From assembly GCF_039908645.1 (NCBI RefSeq), contig NZ_CP150917.1, forward strand, positions 2,987,501 through 3,051,500: a stretch of DNA of 64,000 bases. Direction: 5' to 3'. The notes under the pieces were generated by a model. It made no database searches. It was not told the origin of the DNA and worked only from the letters and a program-made list of their open reading frames with translations. This document shows, piece after piece, positions 53,806 to 61,213 of the stretch (the stretch's first letter is position 1; the number at the start of each line of letters is the position of its first letter). The position numbers were made by a program, and so were the translations under genes. The stretch comes from Pseudomonas helvetica (GTDB lineage Bacteria; Pseudomonadota; Gammaproteobacteria; Pseudomonadales; Pseudomonadaceae).

Positions 53806-54776
53806 TGCTCGATCCCGCGCGTAGCTACGACCTGATCGGTGACGTGCACGGTTGCGCTCATACCCTTGAGCATTTGCTGGACCGACTCGGGTATCACAAG
53901 CAAGCTGGCGTCTGGCGCCATCCGTCACGCATGGCCGTGTTTCTCGGTGACATCATCGACCGCGGCCCGCGGATTCGCGAAGCGCTGCACATCGTTCACG
54001 ACATGGTCGAGGCCGGTCAGGCGCTGTGCATCATGGGCAACCATGAATTCAACGCACTCGGCTGGAGCACGCCGGCGCCGCCCGGCAGCGGTAAGCAGTA
54101 TGTGCGTGAACACACGCCTCGGCATGCGCGCCTGCTCGACGAAACCCTGACTCAATTTGCCGATCACCCGGCGGACTGGCACGACTTTCTTGCCTGGTTC
54201 TACGAGATGCCACTGTTCGTCGACGCCGGACGCTTCCGGGTCGTCCACGCCTGCTGGGACGGTGGCCTGATCGACGTGCTGCGTGCGCAGTATGCCGATG
54301 GCTGCATCGATGAACACTTCGTCCAGGCGGCGGCGGTTTCCGGCAGTTTCGCCTGCATGGCTTTCGACCGCTTGCTGCGCGGCACCGACATGCGCCTGCC
54401 GCACGGCTTGACCATGACCAGCGGCGACGGTCTGACGCGTTCGTTCTTCCGCACCAAGTTCTGGGAAGACAACCCGCAAACCTATGGCGATATTGTGTTC
54501 CAGCCAGATGCCTTGCCCGAGTCCGTGGCTCGCACGCCGCTGTCGCCGGTAGAAAAAAATAACCTGTTGCGCTACGGCATCGACGAACCGCTGTTGTTTG
54601 TCGGGCACTACTGGCGCAGCGGCAAACCGGCGCCGATCCGCCCGAACCTGGCCTGCCTGGATTACAGCGCGGTGTTGTACGGCAAGCTGGTTGCCTATCG
54701 ACTGGATCAGGAAACCCGTCTCGATCCACACAAGTTTGTCTGGGTCGATGTTGACCGGCCAGAGGTATTGCGATGA
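53805..54776 (+). CDS. Calcineurin-like metallophosphoesterase
   Basis: A 323-residue protein with the phosphoesterase motif series: IGDVHGCAHTLEHLL, FLGDIIDRGP, MGNHEFNALG, and late HACWDGG and FVGHYWRSG. All metal ligands are present. It resembles PrpE/ApaH-like phosphatases; the substrate (phosphoprotein, dinucleotide or other) cannot be told. It sits between nadK and the rhomboid gene, with a one-base overlap on one side and a four-base ATGA overlap on the other, so the three are made together. Confidence 0.9.
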   Translation: MLDPARSYDLIGDVHGCAHTLEHLLDRLGYHKQAGVWRHPSRMAVFLGDIIDRGPRIREALHIVHDMVEAGQALCIMGNHEFNALGWSTPAPPGSGKQYVREHTPRHARLLDETLTQFADHPADWHDFLAWFYEMPLFVDAGRFRVVHACWDGGLIDVLRAQYADGCIDEHFVQAAAVSGSFACMAFDRLLRGTDMRLPHGLTMTSGDGLTRSFFRTKFWEDNPQTYGDIVFQPDALPESVARTPLSPVEKNNLLRYGIDEPLLFVGHYWRSGKPAPIRPNLACLDYSAVLYGKLVAYRLDQETRLDPHKFVWVDVDRPEVLR

Positions 54777-55648
54777 GTGTTGTGGCTGTTTTACGTCTGC
54801 CGCTGGCGGTGGACCTGAGTGGTTTCGTCAAATTGCTGCAACGCATGCACGTGCCGCATCGGGTCAGCGAAGAAGCCGGTGAACAGGTGCTGTGGGTGCC
54901 GGACGCGATCAGCGAAGACGTGCGCTCGCTGTACGAACGGTTTCCTGCGGGCGATCCCGAGCATCAACTGGATATCCCGGCTGCACAAGCGAATATCCAG
55001 CGTCCAGGGTTCGTCGAGCAACTGCGCCACAGCCCGGTGACGGCGCTGATTCTGCTGCTGAGCATGATCGTCGGCGCGGTGACATTGCTCGGCGAGAACC
55101 TCGACACGATGCGCTGGCTGACGTTCCTCGATTTTCGGGTGGTGGGCGAGTACATCCACTTCACGCCGTTGGCCGACAGTCTGGCAGCGGGGCAGTGGTG
55201 GCGTCTGGTGACGCCAATGCTGATCCACTTCGGCGTTCTCCACCTGGCCATGAACGGCATGTGGTACTGGGAGCTGGGGCGGCGTATCGAGTCGCGTCAG
55301 GGCAGTATCAACCTGTTGGGGCTGACGTTGCTGTTCAGCCTGGTGTCGAACTACGCCCAATATTATTACGGCGGCGCGACCTTGTTCGGCGGCCTGTCCG
55401 GGGTGCTTTACGGCCTGCTCGGGCATTGCTGGATCTACCAGTTGCTGTCGCCGAACCCGGCATATCGCCTGCCTCGCGGGGTATTGGTGATGATGCTGGT
55501 GTGGTTGCTGCTGTGTATGTCGGGGCTGATCTCGATGATCGGTTTCGGCGAAATTGCCAATGCGGCGCACGTCGGCGGGTTACTCGTCGGATGCCTCACC
55601 GGTTTGTTGGGCGGCTTGTACAGTCGCCGTAGACTCTCTGTCCAATAA
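54773..55648 (+). CDS. Rhomboid intramembrane serine protease, GlpG type
   Basis: A 291-residue protease. Residues 1-75 form a soluble N-terminal domain like that of GlpG, followed by six membrane segments. The catalytic Ser209 lies in LFGGLSGVLYGLLG and His266 in ANAAHVGGLLVG; His152, His157 and Asn161 (HFGVLHLAMN) complete the oxyanion site. It cuts transmembrane proteins within the inner membrane. No partner substrate is evident nearby. Confidence 0.93.
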   Translation: MSVVAVLRLPLAVDLSGFVKLLQRMHVPHRVSEEAGEQVLWVPDAISEDVRSLYERFPAGDPEHQLDIPAAQANIQRPGFVEQLRHSPVTALILLLSMIVGAVTLLGENLDTMRWLTFLDFRVVGEYIHFTPLADSLAAGQWWRLVTPMLIHFGVLHLAMNGMWYWELGRRIESRQGSINLLGLTLLFSLVSNYAQYYYGGATLFGGLSGVLYGLLGHCWIYQLLSPNPAYRLPRGVLVMMLVWLLLCMSGLISMIGFGEIANAAHVGGLLVGCLTGLLGGLYSRRRLSVQ

Positions 55649-55692
55649 ACTGCCGTCTAAATTGTGCTGTGAATAACGAGCGCGGAGACCTG

Positions 55693-55953
55693 ATGTCCTC
55701 TTTTAACGAAATGATCAAAAACATCACGCCAGAGATCTACCAGAGCCTGAAACTGGCGGTAGAGATCGGTAAGTGGTCCGACGGCGGCAAACTGACTGCC
55801 GAGCAGCGCGAACTGTCGTTGCAGGCGATGATCGCCTGGGAAGTGCAGAACCTGCCCGAGGAACAACGCACCGGCTACATGGGCCCGCAGGAATGCAGTT
55901 CGAAGTCGATTACGGTGCCGAATATCCTGTTCAAGTCGGATGCCATCCATTGA
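55693..55953 (+). CDS. YeaC-type DUF1315 protein
   Basis: An 86-residue cytoplasmic protein of family DUF1315 (E. coli YeaC): MIKNITPEIYQSLKLAVEIG, GKWSDGGKLTAEQRELSLQA, MIAWEVQNLP and a conserved C-terminal ILFKSDAIH. It has no known function. CGCGGAGACC stands before the ATG. The stop overlaps the likely TTG start of the DUF2797 gene. Confidence 0.87.
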   Translation: MSSFNEMIKNITPEIYQSLKLAVEIGKWSDGGKLTAEQRELSLQAMIAWEVQNLPEEQRTGYMGPQECSSKSITVPNILFKSDAIH

Positions 55954-56780
55954 TCGAGATCGGCCGCGGTGCAATCAGCAAGATGTCGGCGCGCCTCGAC
56001 GCGTCGACCGTGCAATACGCTTTTCGCCTGGGCGATACCGAGGTGCCGGTCAATCCCATGATCGGCAGCACGGTTCGCCTGGAATACCTGGGTGCGATCC
56101 ACTGCATCCATTGCGGACGCAAAACCAAAACCAGCTTCAGCCAGGGTTACTGCTACCCGTGCATGACCAAACTGGCGCAGTGCGATGTCTGCATCATGAG
56201 TCCGGAGCGTTGCCACTATGACGCCGGCACTTGCCGTGAGCCGGCCTGGGGCGAGCAGTTCTGCATGACCGACCACGTGGTGTATCTGGCCAACTCGTCG
56301 GGCGTCAAGGTCGGGATCACCCGCGCTACACAGCTGCCAACCCGCTGGCTCGATCAGGGTGCCAGCCAGGCATTGCCGATCATGCGCGTGTCGACCCGTC
56401 AGCAATCCGGTTTCGTCGAAGACCTGTTCCGCAGTCAGGTGGCCGACAAGACCAACTGGCGCGCCTTGCTCAAGGGTGATGCGGCACCGGTTGACCTGAA
56501 ACAGATTCGTGATCAACTGTTCGCAAGCTGTGCCGAGGGCGTGCAAGGACTGCAGGAGCGCTTCGGTCTGCAAGCGATTCAACCGGTATTTGATGTCGAA
56601 CCGATTGAAATCCGTTACCCGGTCGAACAGTACCCGGCCAAGATCGTCAGCTTCAATCTGGACAAGAACCCGATTGCCGAAGGCACGCTGTTGGGGATCA
56701 AGGGTCAATACCTGATCTTCGATACCGGCGTTATCAATATTCGTAAATACACGGCCTACCAGCTCGCCGTGCATCAGTAA
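55950..56780 (+). CDS. DUF2797 Cys-rich protein with GIY-YIG-like segment
   Basis: A 276-residue protein from a TTG that overlaps the yeaC stop (an in-frame ATG at 55893 would add 19 residues, overlapping yeaC by 61 bases). Nine cysteines lie between 52 and 105 (CIHCGRKT, CYPCMTKLAQCDVC, RCHYDAGTC), spaced for two zinc sites, followed by VVYLANSSGVKVGITRATQL and TRWLDQGAS, which recalls the GIY-YIG nuclease fold. DUF2797 has no established function; nucleic-acid binding is my inference. pepN begins 12 bases downstream. Confidence 0.82.
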   Translation: MIEIGRGAISKMSARLDASTVQYAFRLGDTEVPVNPMIGSTVRLEYLGAIHCIHCGRKTKTSFSQGYCYPCMTKLAQCDVCIMSPERCHYDAGTCREPAWGEQFCMTDHVVYLANSSGVKVGITRATQLPTRWLDQGASQALPIMRVSTRQQSGFVEDLFRSQVADKTNWRALLKGDAAPVDLKQIRDQLFASCAEGVQGLQERFGLQAIQPVFDVEPIEIRYPVEQYPAKIVSFNLDKNPIAEGTLLGIKGQYLIFDTGVINIRKYTAYQLAVHQ

Positions 56781-56792
56781 AAGGACTCCAGC

Positions 56793-59450
56793 ATGCGCAC
56801 CGAACAACCGAAGATGATCTACCTGAAGGACTATCAGGCGCCCGAGTACCTGATCGACGAGACGCACCTGACCTTCGAGTTGTACGAGGACCACAGCCTG
56901 GTCCATGCGCAACTGGTGATGCGCCGCAATCCGGCCCGTGGCCCGGGCCTGCCGCCGCTTGTACTGGATGGCCAGCAACTCGAGCTGCTGTCGGTAGCCT
57001 TGGGCGACGCTGAACTGAGCGCCGGCGACTATCAACTGACGGACAACCATCTGACCCTGCACCCGACCAGCGCCAGCTTCACGGTCGATACCAGCGTGCG
57101 GATTCACCCGGAAACCAATACCGCGCTGGAAGGCCTGTACAAGTCCAGTGGGATGTTCTGCACCCAGTGCGAGGCCGAGGGCTTTCGCAAGATCACCTAT
57201 TACCTCGACCGCCCGGATGTGATGAGCAAGTTCACCACCACGGTGGTCGCCGAGCAGCACAGCTATCCGGTGCTGCTGTCCAACGGCAACCCGATTGCCT
57301 CCGGTCCCGGTGAAGACGGTCGGCACTGGGCGACCTGGGAAGATCCGTTCATGAAGCCGGCCTACCTGTTCGCGCTGGTGGCTGGTGACCTGTGGTGCGT
57401 CGAAGACACCTTCACCACCATGACCCAGCGCAGTGTGGCGTTGCGCATTTACGTCGAGCCGGAAAACATCGACAAGTGCCAGCACGCCATGAACAGCCTG
57501 AAGAAGTCCATGCGCTGGGACGAAGAAGTCTATGGTCGCGAGTACGACCTGGACATCTTCATGATCGTTGCAGTCAACGACTTCAACATGGGTGCCATGG
57601 AGAACAAGGGCCTCAATATCTTCAACTCCAGCTGCGTGCTGGCTCGTGCCGAAACCGCGACCGATGCCGCGCACCAGCGGGTTGAAGCGGTGGTGGCCCA
57701 CGAATACTTCCACAACTGGTCGGGCAACCGCGTGACCTGCCGCGACTGGTTCCAGCTGTCGCTGAAGGAAGGTTTCACGGTGTTCCGTGATGCCGAGTTC
57801 TCCGCCGACATGCACTCGCGCACCGTCAAGCGCATCGAGGACGTGGCGTACCTGCGCACTCACCAGTTCGCCGAAGATGCCGGCCCGATGGCCCATGCGG
57901 TACGCCCGGATGCGTTCATCGAGATTTCCAACTTCTACACCTTGACCGTCTACGAGAAAGGTTCGGAAGTGGTGCGCATGATCCGCACCTTGCTCGGTTC
58001 CGAAGGTTTCCGTAAAGGCAGCGACCTGTATTTCGAACGTCACGATGGCCAGGCGGTCACCTGCGACGATTTCATCAAGGCCATGGAAGATGCCAACGGC
58101 GTCGACCTGACCCAGTTCAAACGCTGGTACAGCCAGGCCGGTACACCGCGTCTGGCGGTGAGCGAGTCTTACGATGCGGCGGCGAAAACCTACAGCCTGA
58201 CCTTCCGCCAGAGCTGCCCGGCGACCCCGGACAAGGTTGAAAAACTGCCGTTCGTGATTCCGGTCGAACTGGGCCTGCTGGACAGCAAAGGTGCGGCGAT
58301 CGCTCTTCGGTTGGCCGGTGAAGCGGCCGCTGACGGGACTTCCCGCGTGCTGTCGGTAACCGAGGCCGAGCAGACTTTTACCTTCGTCGACATCGCTGAA
58401 CAACCGTTGCCCTCGTTGCTGCGCGGCTTCTCGGCGCCGGTGAAACTGAGCTTCCCGTACAACCGCGATCAACTGATGTTCCTGATGCAACACGACAGCG
58501 ACGGTTTCAACCGTTGGGAAGCCGGCCAGCAATTGTCGGTGCAGGTGCTGCAGGAACTGATCGCTCAGCATCAAGCGGGTCAGGCGTTGGTGCTCGATCA
58601 GCGACTGATCAGCGCATTGCGCACGGTGCTGGCGGACGAAAGCCTGGATCAGGCCATGGTCGCCGAAATGCTCTCGCTGCCAAGCGAGGCCTACCTGACC
58701 GAAATCAGCGAAGTGGCGGATGTCGATGCGATTCACGCAGCCCGTGAATTCGCCCGCAAGCAACTGGCGGACAGCCTGTTCGACGCGCTGTGGCTGCGTT
58801 ATCAGGCCAATCGCGAGCTGTCGAAGCAAACTGCTTACGTTGCCGAAGCCGAGCACTTCGCCCGTCGTAGCCTGCAAAACATTGCGTTGTCCTACCTGAT
58901 GCTCAGTGGCAAGCCAGAAGTGCTGGCAGCGGCCCTTGAGCAGTTCGATGCCTGCGACAACATGACCGAGCGTCTGACGTCGTTGGCGGTGCTGGTGAAT
59001 TCACCGTTCGAGGCCGATAAGTCCAAGGCACTGGCCAGTTTTGCCGAGCACTTCAAGGACAATCCGCTGGTCATGGACCAATGGTTCAGCGTTCAGGCCG
59101 GCAGCACGTTGCCGGGTGGCTTGCAGCGGGTTCAGCAGTTGATGAAGCACCCGGCGTTCAACATCAAGAACCCGAACAAGGTGCGGGCGCTGGTCGGTGC
59201 GTTTGCCGGGCAGAACCTGATCAACTTCCATGCGGCCGATGGTTCGGGGTATCGCTTCCTTGCGGATCTGGTGATCGAGCTGAATGGCTTCAATCCGCAG
59301 ATCGCTTCGCGTCAATTGGCGCCGTTGACGCGCTGGCGTAAATACGACAGCGCCCGTCAGGCGTTGATGAAGGCAGAGCTGGAGCGCATTCGCGGCTCGG
59401 GCCAGCTGTCCAGCGATGTGTTTGAAGTGGTCAGCAAGAGTCTGGCGTGA
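56793..59450 (+). CDS. pepN: Aminopeptidase N
   Basis: An 885-residue M1-family zinc aminopeptidase that trims N-terminal residues from cytoplasmic peptides. The exopeptidase motif GAMEN is at 267-271, the zinc motif HEYFH at 303-307 (AHEYFHNWSGNRVT), and the third ligand Glu326 in LSLKEGF. The long C-terminal helical domain is complete (to SKSLA). GTAAAAGGACTCCAGC precedes the ATG. It closes the coupled run that starts with nadK, though an own promoter is possible. Confidence 0.97.
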   Translation: MRTEQPKMIYLKDYQAPEYLIDETHLTFELYEDHSLVHAQLVMRRNPARGPGLPPLVLDGQQLELLSVALGDAELSAGDYQLTDNHLTLHPTSASFTVDTSVRIHPETNTALEGLYKSSGMFCTQCEAEGFRKITYYLDRPDVMSKFTTTVVAEQHSYPVLLSNGNPIASGPGEDGRHWATWEDPFMKPAYLFALVAGDLWCVEDTFTTMTQRSVALRIYVEPENIDKCQHAMNSLKKSMRWDEEVYGREYDLDIFMIVAVNDFNMGAMENKGLNIFNSSCVLARAETATDAAHQRVEAVVAHEYFHNWSGNRVTCRDWFQLSLKEGFTVFRDAEFSADMHSRTVKRIEDVAYLRTHQFAEDAGPMAHAVRPDAFIEISNFYTLTVYEKGSEVVRMIRTLLGSEGFRKGSDLYFERHDGQAVTCDDFIKAMEDANGVDLTQFKRWYSQAGTPRLAVSESYDAAAKTYSLTFRQSCPATPDKVEKLPFVIPVELGLLDSKGAAIALRLAGEAAADGTSRVLSVTEAEQTFTFVDIAEQPLPSLLRGFSAPVKLSFPYNRDQLMFLMQHDSDGFNRWEAGQQLSVQVLQELIAQHQAGQALVLDQRLISALRTVLADESLDQAMVAEMLSLPSEAYLTEISEVADVDAIHAAREFARKQLADSLFDALWLRYQANRELSKQTAYVAEAEHFARRSLQNIALSYLMLSGKPEVLAAALEQFDACDNMTERLTSLAVLVNSPFEADKSKALASFAEHFKDNPLVMDQWFSVQAGSTLPGGLQRVQQLMKHPAFNIKNPNKVRALVGAFAGQNLINFHAADGSGYRFLADLVIELNGFNPQIASRQLAPLTRWRKYDSARQALMKAELERIRGSGQLSSDVFEVVSKSLA

Positions 59451-59460
59451 CCTGACCTCC

Positions 59461-59495
59461 GCTCCCGCAGGTGTTCACTCGAACCCTGCGGGAGC
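59461..59495. terminator. REP-type hairpin after pepN
   Basis: GCTCCCGCAGG (59461-59471) pairs perfectly with 59485-59495 around a 13-base loop, 10 bases after the pepN stop, and runs into GAGCTTGCTCGCGATGGCGG (to about 59515). It has the make-up of a Pseudomonas REP and probably ends or protects the pepN transcript. There is no T-tract. Confidence 0.6.
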
Positions 59496-59519
59496 GAGCT
59501 TGCTCGCGATGGCGGCCTG

Positions 59520-60145
59520 ACAGTCGACCAATCTCTTGCAGGTGTACATATCCATTTCTGCGGTAACGGCCGCTTAGGGTTTCGCCCTTACGGCGAGTCA
59601 CTTTTGACAAGCGCCTCAAAAGTAACCAAAAGGTCTCGCCCCGAGCGTACGGCACCTCGCCTAGGCTCGGCGTTCCCTCGCTCCGGCATTCATCAGGGGG
59701 CATCGCCTACGGTCTGCTTCGCGACGACCTCCTCTCGATGTGTCCGGCTGCGCCGTACGGCGCTGCGCGCCCACCCCCTGATGAACACCTGCGTTCGGCC
59801 TTCCGAAGGGGCGGGTGGATCAAGAGCCGGATCAAGATCAAGATCAAAGTCCAAAGCCAAAGCTCAAACCTTTGTGTCGGAAATTTCCGCTCAATCGCTG
59901 GTTTTTGATCATCCCTGCGAATGCCTGGTCATTCAGCGACCGTCCGTAATTCCCCCCAGTTAACAAAAGATAACGTGGCGTTGATTGTCAGACCTTTCGA
60001 AAGCTGGATAGGATAGGCCAGCTTCCGAAGGGGCTCTAGATTGCGCGTTTCAGGACTATGCTCCAAAAACCGTCAATCGCTACGAGCAACCCTGCGGCGC
60101 CCTGAAAGGTTGAATGACCTAACAATAATAATGGGGGAAAGGTCT
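59520..60145. repeat. Long gene-free region with probable interspersed intergenic repeat
   Basis: About 620 bp without a supportable gene. From 59560 to 59820 the sequence (TTACGGCGAGTCACTTTTG, then CTCAAAAGTAACC) is of a type I recall in many copies in Pseudomonas genomes. It has an 8-bp hairpin (ACTTTTGA 59600-59607 with 59616-59623), a perfect 14-bp palindrome GCGCCGTACGGCGC (59750-59763), and an ATCAAG tandem run near 59831-59848. From 59960 the 185 bp ahead of the next gene are AT-richer and should hold the promoter of the transporter operon. Confidence 0.6.
60121..60131 (+). promoter_or_regulatory. Hfq/Crc-type motif ahead of the YCF48/RND operon
   Basis: AACAATAATAA contains two overlapping A-A-N repeats matching the Hfq/Crc site and lies a few bases before the ribosome site GGGGGAAAGG and the ATG at 60146. 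Repression of translation when preferred carbon is available is the usual outcome of such sites in pseudomonads. Confidence 0.65.
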
Positions 60146-61198
60146 ATGAGTGAGCCTGTCATGGGTGTGGGTTTATGCCGCCCGCCAGCGCTACGCAGAT
60201 TCGCGTTGCTGGCTACAGCGCTCTCGCTGTTGGGTTCTGCCGTGCTGTCGGCACCCGTTTTGGCCGCTGACGCACCGGCGTCCGATACGGTCTATTCGAT
60301 TGAGTCCGCTAAGTCCGCCAAGGGTCTGATGCTTGATGTTGCGCATGCAGGCAAGCGCCTGGTGGCGGTCGGCGATCGTGGCCATATTCTGTATTCCGAT
60401 GACCAGGGCCAGACCTGGACCCAGGCCAAGGTGCCCAGTCGGCAACTGCTGACCGCGGTCTATTTCGTCGATGACAAGCACGGCTGGGCTGTCGGTCATG
60501 ACGCGCAAATTCTCGCCAGTGAAGACGGCGGCGTTACCTGGATCAAACAATTCGAAGACTTGAAGCGCGAAGCGCCGCTGCTGGCTGTCTGGTTCAAGGA
60601 TGTCAGCAGCGGTTTTGCCGTGGGTGCTTACGGCGCTCTGCTGGAAACCACTGACGGTGGAAAGAACTGGGCAGATGTCGGCGATCGCCTCGATAACCCG
60701 GATCAATACCACCTCAACGCGATCGCAGCGGTAAAGGATTCCGGGCTGTTCATCGTGGGCGAGCAGGGCAGCATGTTCCGTTCCCCTGATTGGGGGCAAA
60801 CCTGGGAACGCCTTAAAGGTCCGTACCAGGGTTCGCTGTTTGGGGTGATCGGCACCGCCAAACCGGCGACTTTGCTGGCCTACGGTCTGCGCGGCAATCT
60901 GTTCCGCTCAACTGACTTTGGCAGCACTTGGGAGCAGGTCGAGCTCAAGGCTGCGCGCGGCGCGTTGGAGTTCGGTCTGTCCGGTGCGACCTTGCTCGAC
61001 GACGGCAGCATCGTGATCGTTGGCAACGGCGGCAGCGTGGTGCGCAGCAGTGACGACGGCGTGACCTTCAGCGTATTCAACCGTCCCGACCGCATTTCCG
61101 TTTCGGCGGTCACGGCAGCGGGCAATGGCAACTTGATTCTGGTAGGACAGGGCGGCGTTCGCGCTACTTCGCCAATCGGCGCCGAGCTGGGCAAATAA
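60146..61198 (+). CDS. YCF48/BNR-repeat beta-propeller protein, exported
   Basis: A 350-residue protein with a signal peptide (FALLATALSLLGSAVLSAPV, cut near VLAADA) and at least five propeller repeats of the YCF48/BNR kind, each with a D-x-G-x-x-W or similar turn (SDDQGQTWTQ, SEDGGVTWIK, TTDGGKNWAD, SPDWGQTWER, STDFGSTWEQ). It is placed directly ahead of an RND transporter gene, a pairing I recall in many pseudomonads, often together with DUF1302 and DUF1329 genes that are absent here. It may guide or cap the transporter in the periplasm; the cargo is unknown. Confidence 0.85.
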   Translation: MSEPVMGVGLCRPPALRRFALLATALSLLGSAVLSAPVLAADAPASDTVYSIESAKSAKGLMLDVAHAGKRLVAVGDRGHILYSDDQGQTWTQAKVPSRQLLTAVYFVDDKHGWAVGHDAQILASEDGGVTWIKQFEDLKREAPLLAVWFKDVSSGFAVGAYGALLETTDGGKNWADVGDRLDNPDQYHLNAIAAVKDSGLFIVGEQGSMFRSPDWGQTWERLKGPYQGSLFGVIGTAKPATLLAYGLRGNLFRSTDFGSTWEQVELKAARGALEFGLSGATLLDDGSIVIVGNGGSVVRSSDDGVTFSVFNRPDRISVSAVTAAGNGNLILVGQGGVRATSPIGAELGK

Positions 61199-61213
61199 TA
61201 AGAAGGCGGAGCT

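Noticed and set aside
55875..58877. Open frame of 1000 codons antisense to DUF2797 and pepN
   Set aside because: It mirrors the codon pattern of strongly supported genes on the other strand, has no family likeness and no ribosome site. High GC makes such long frames common.
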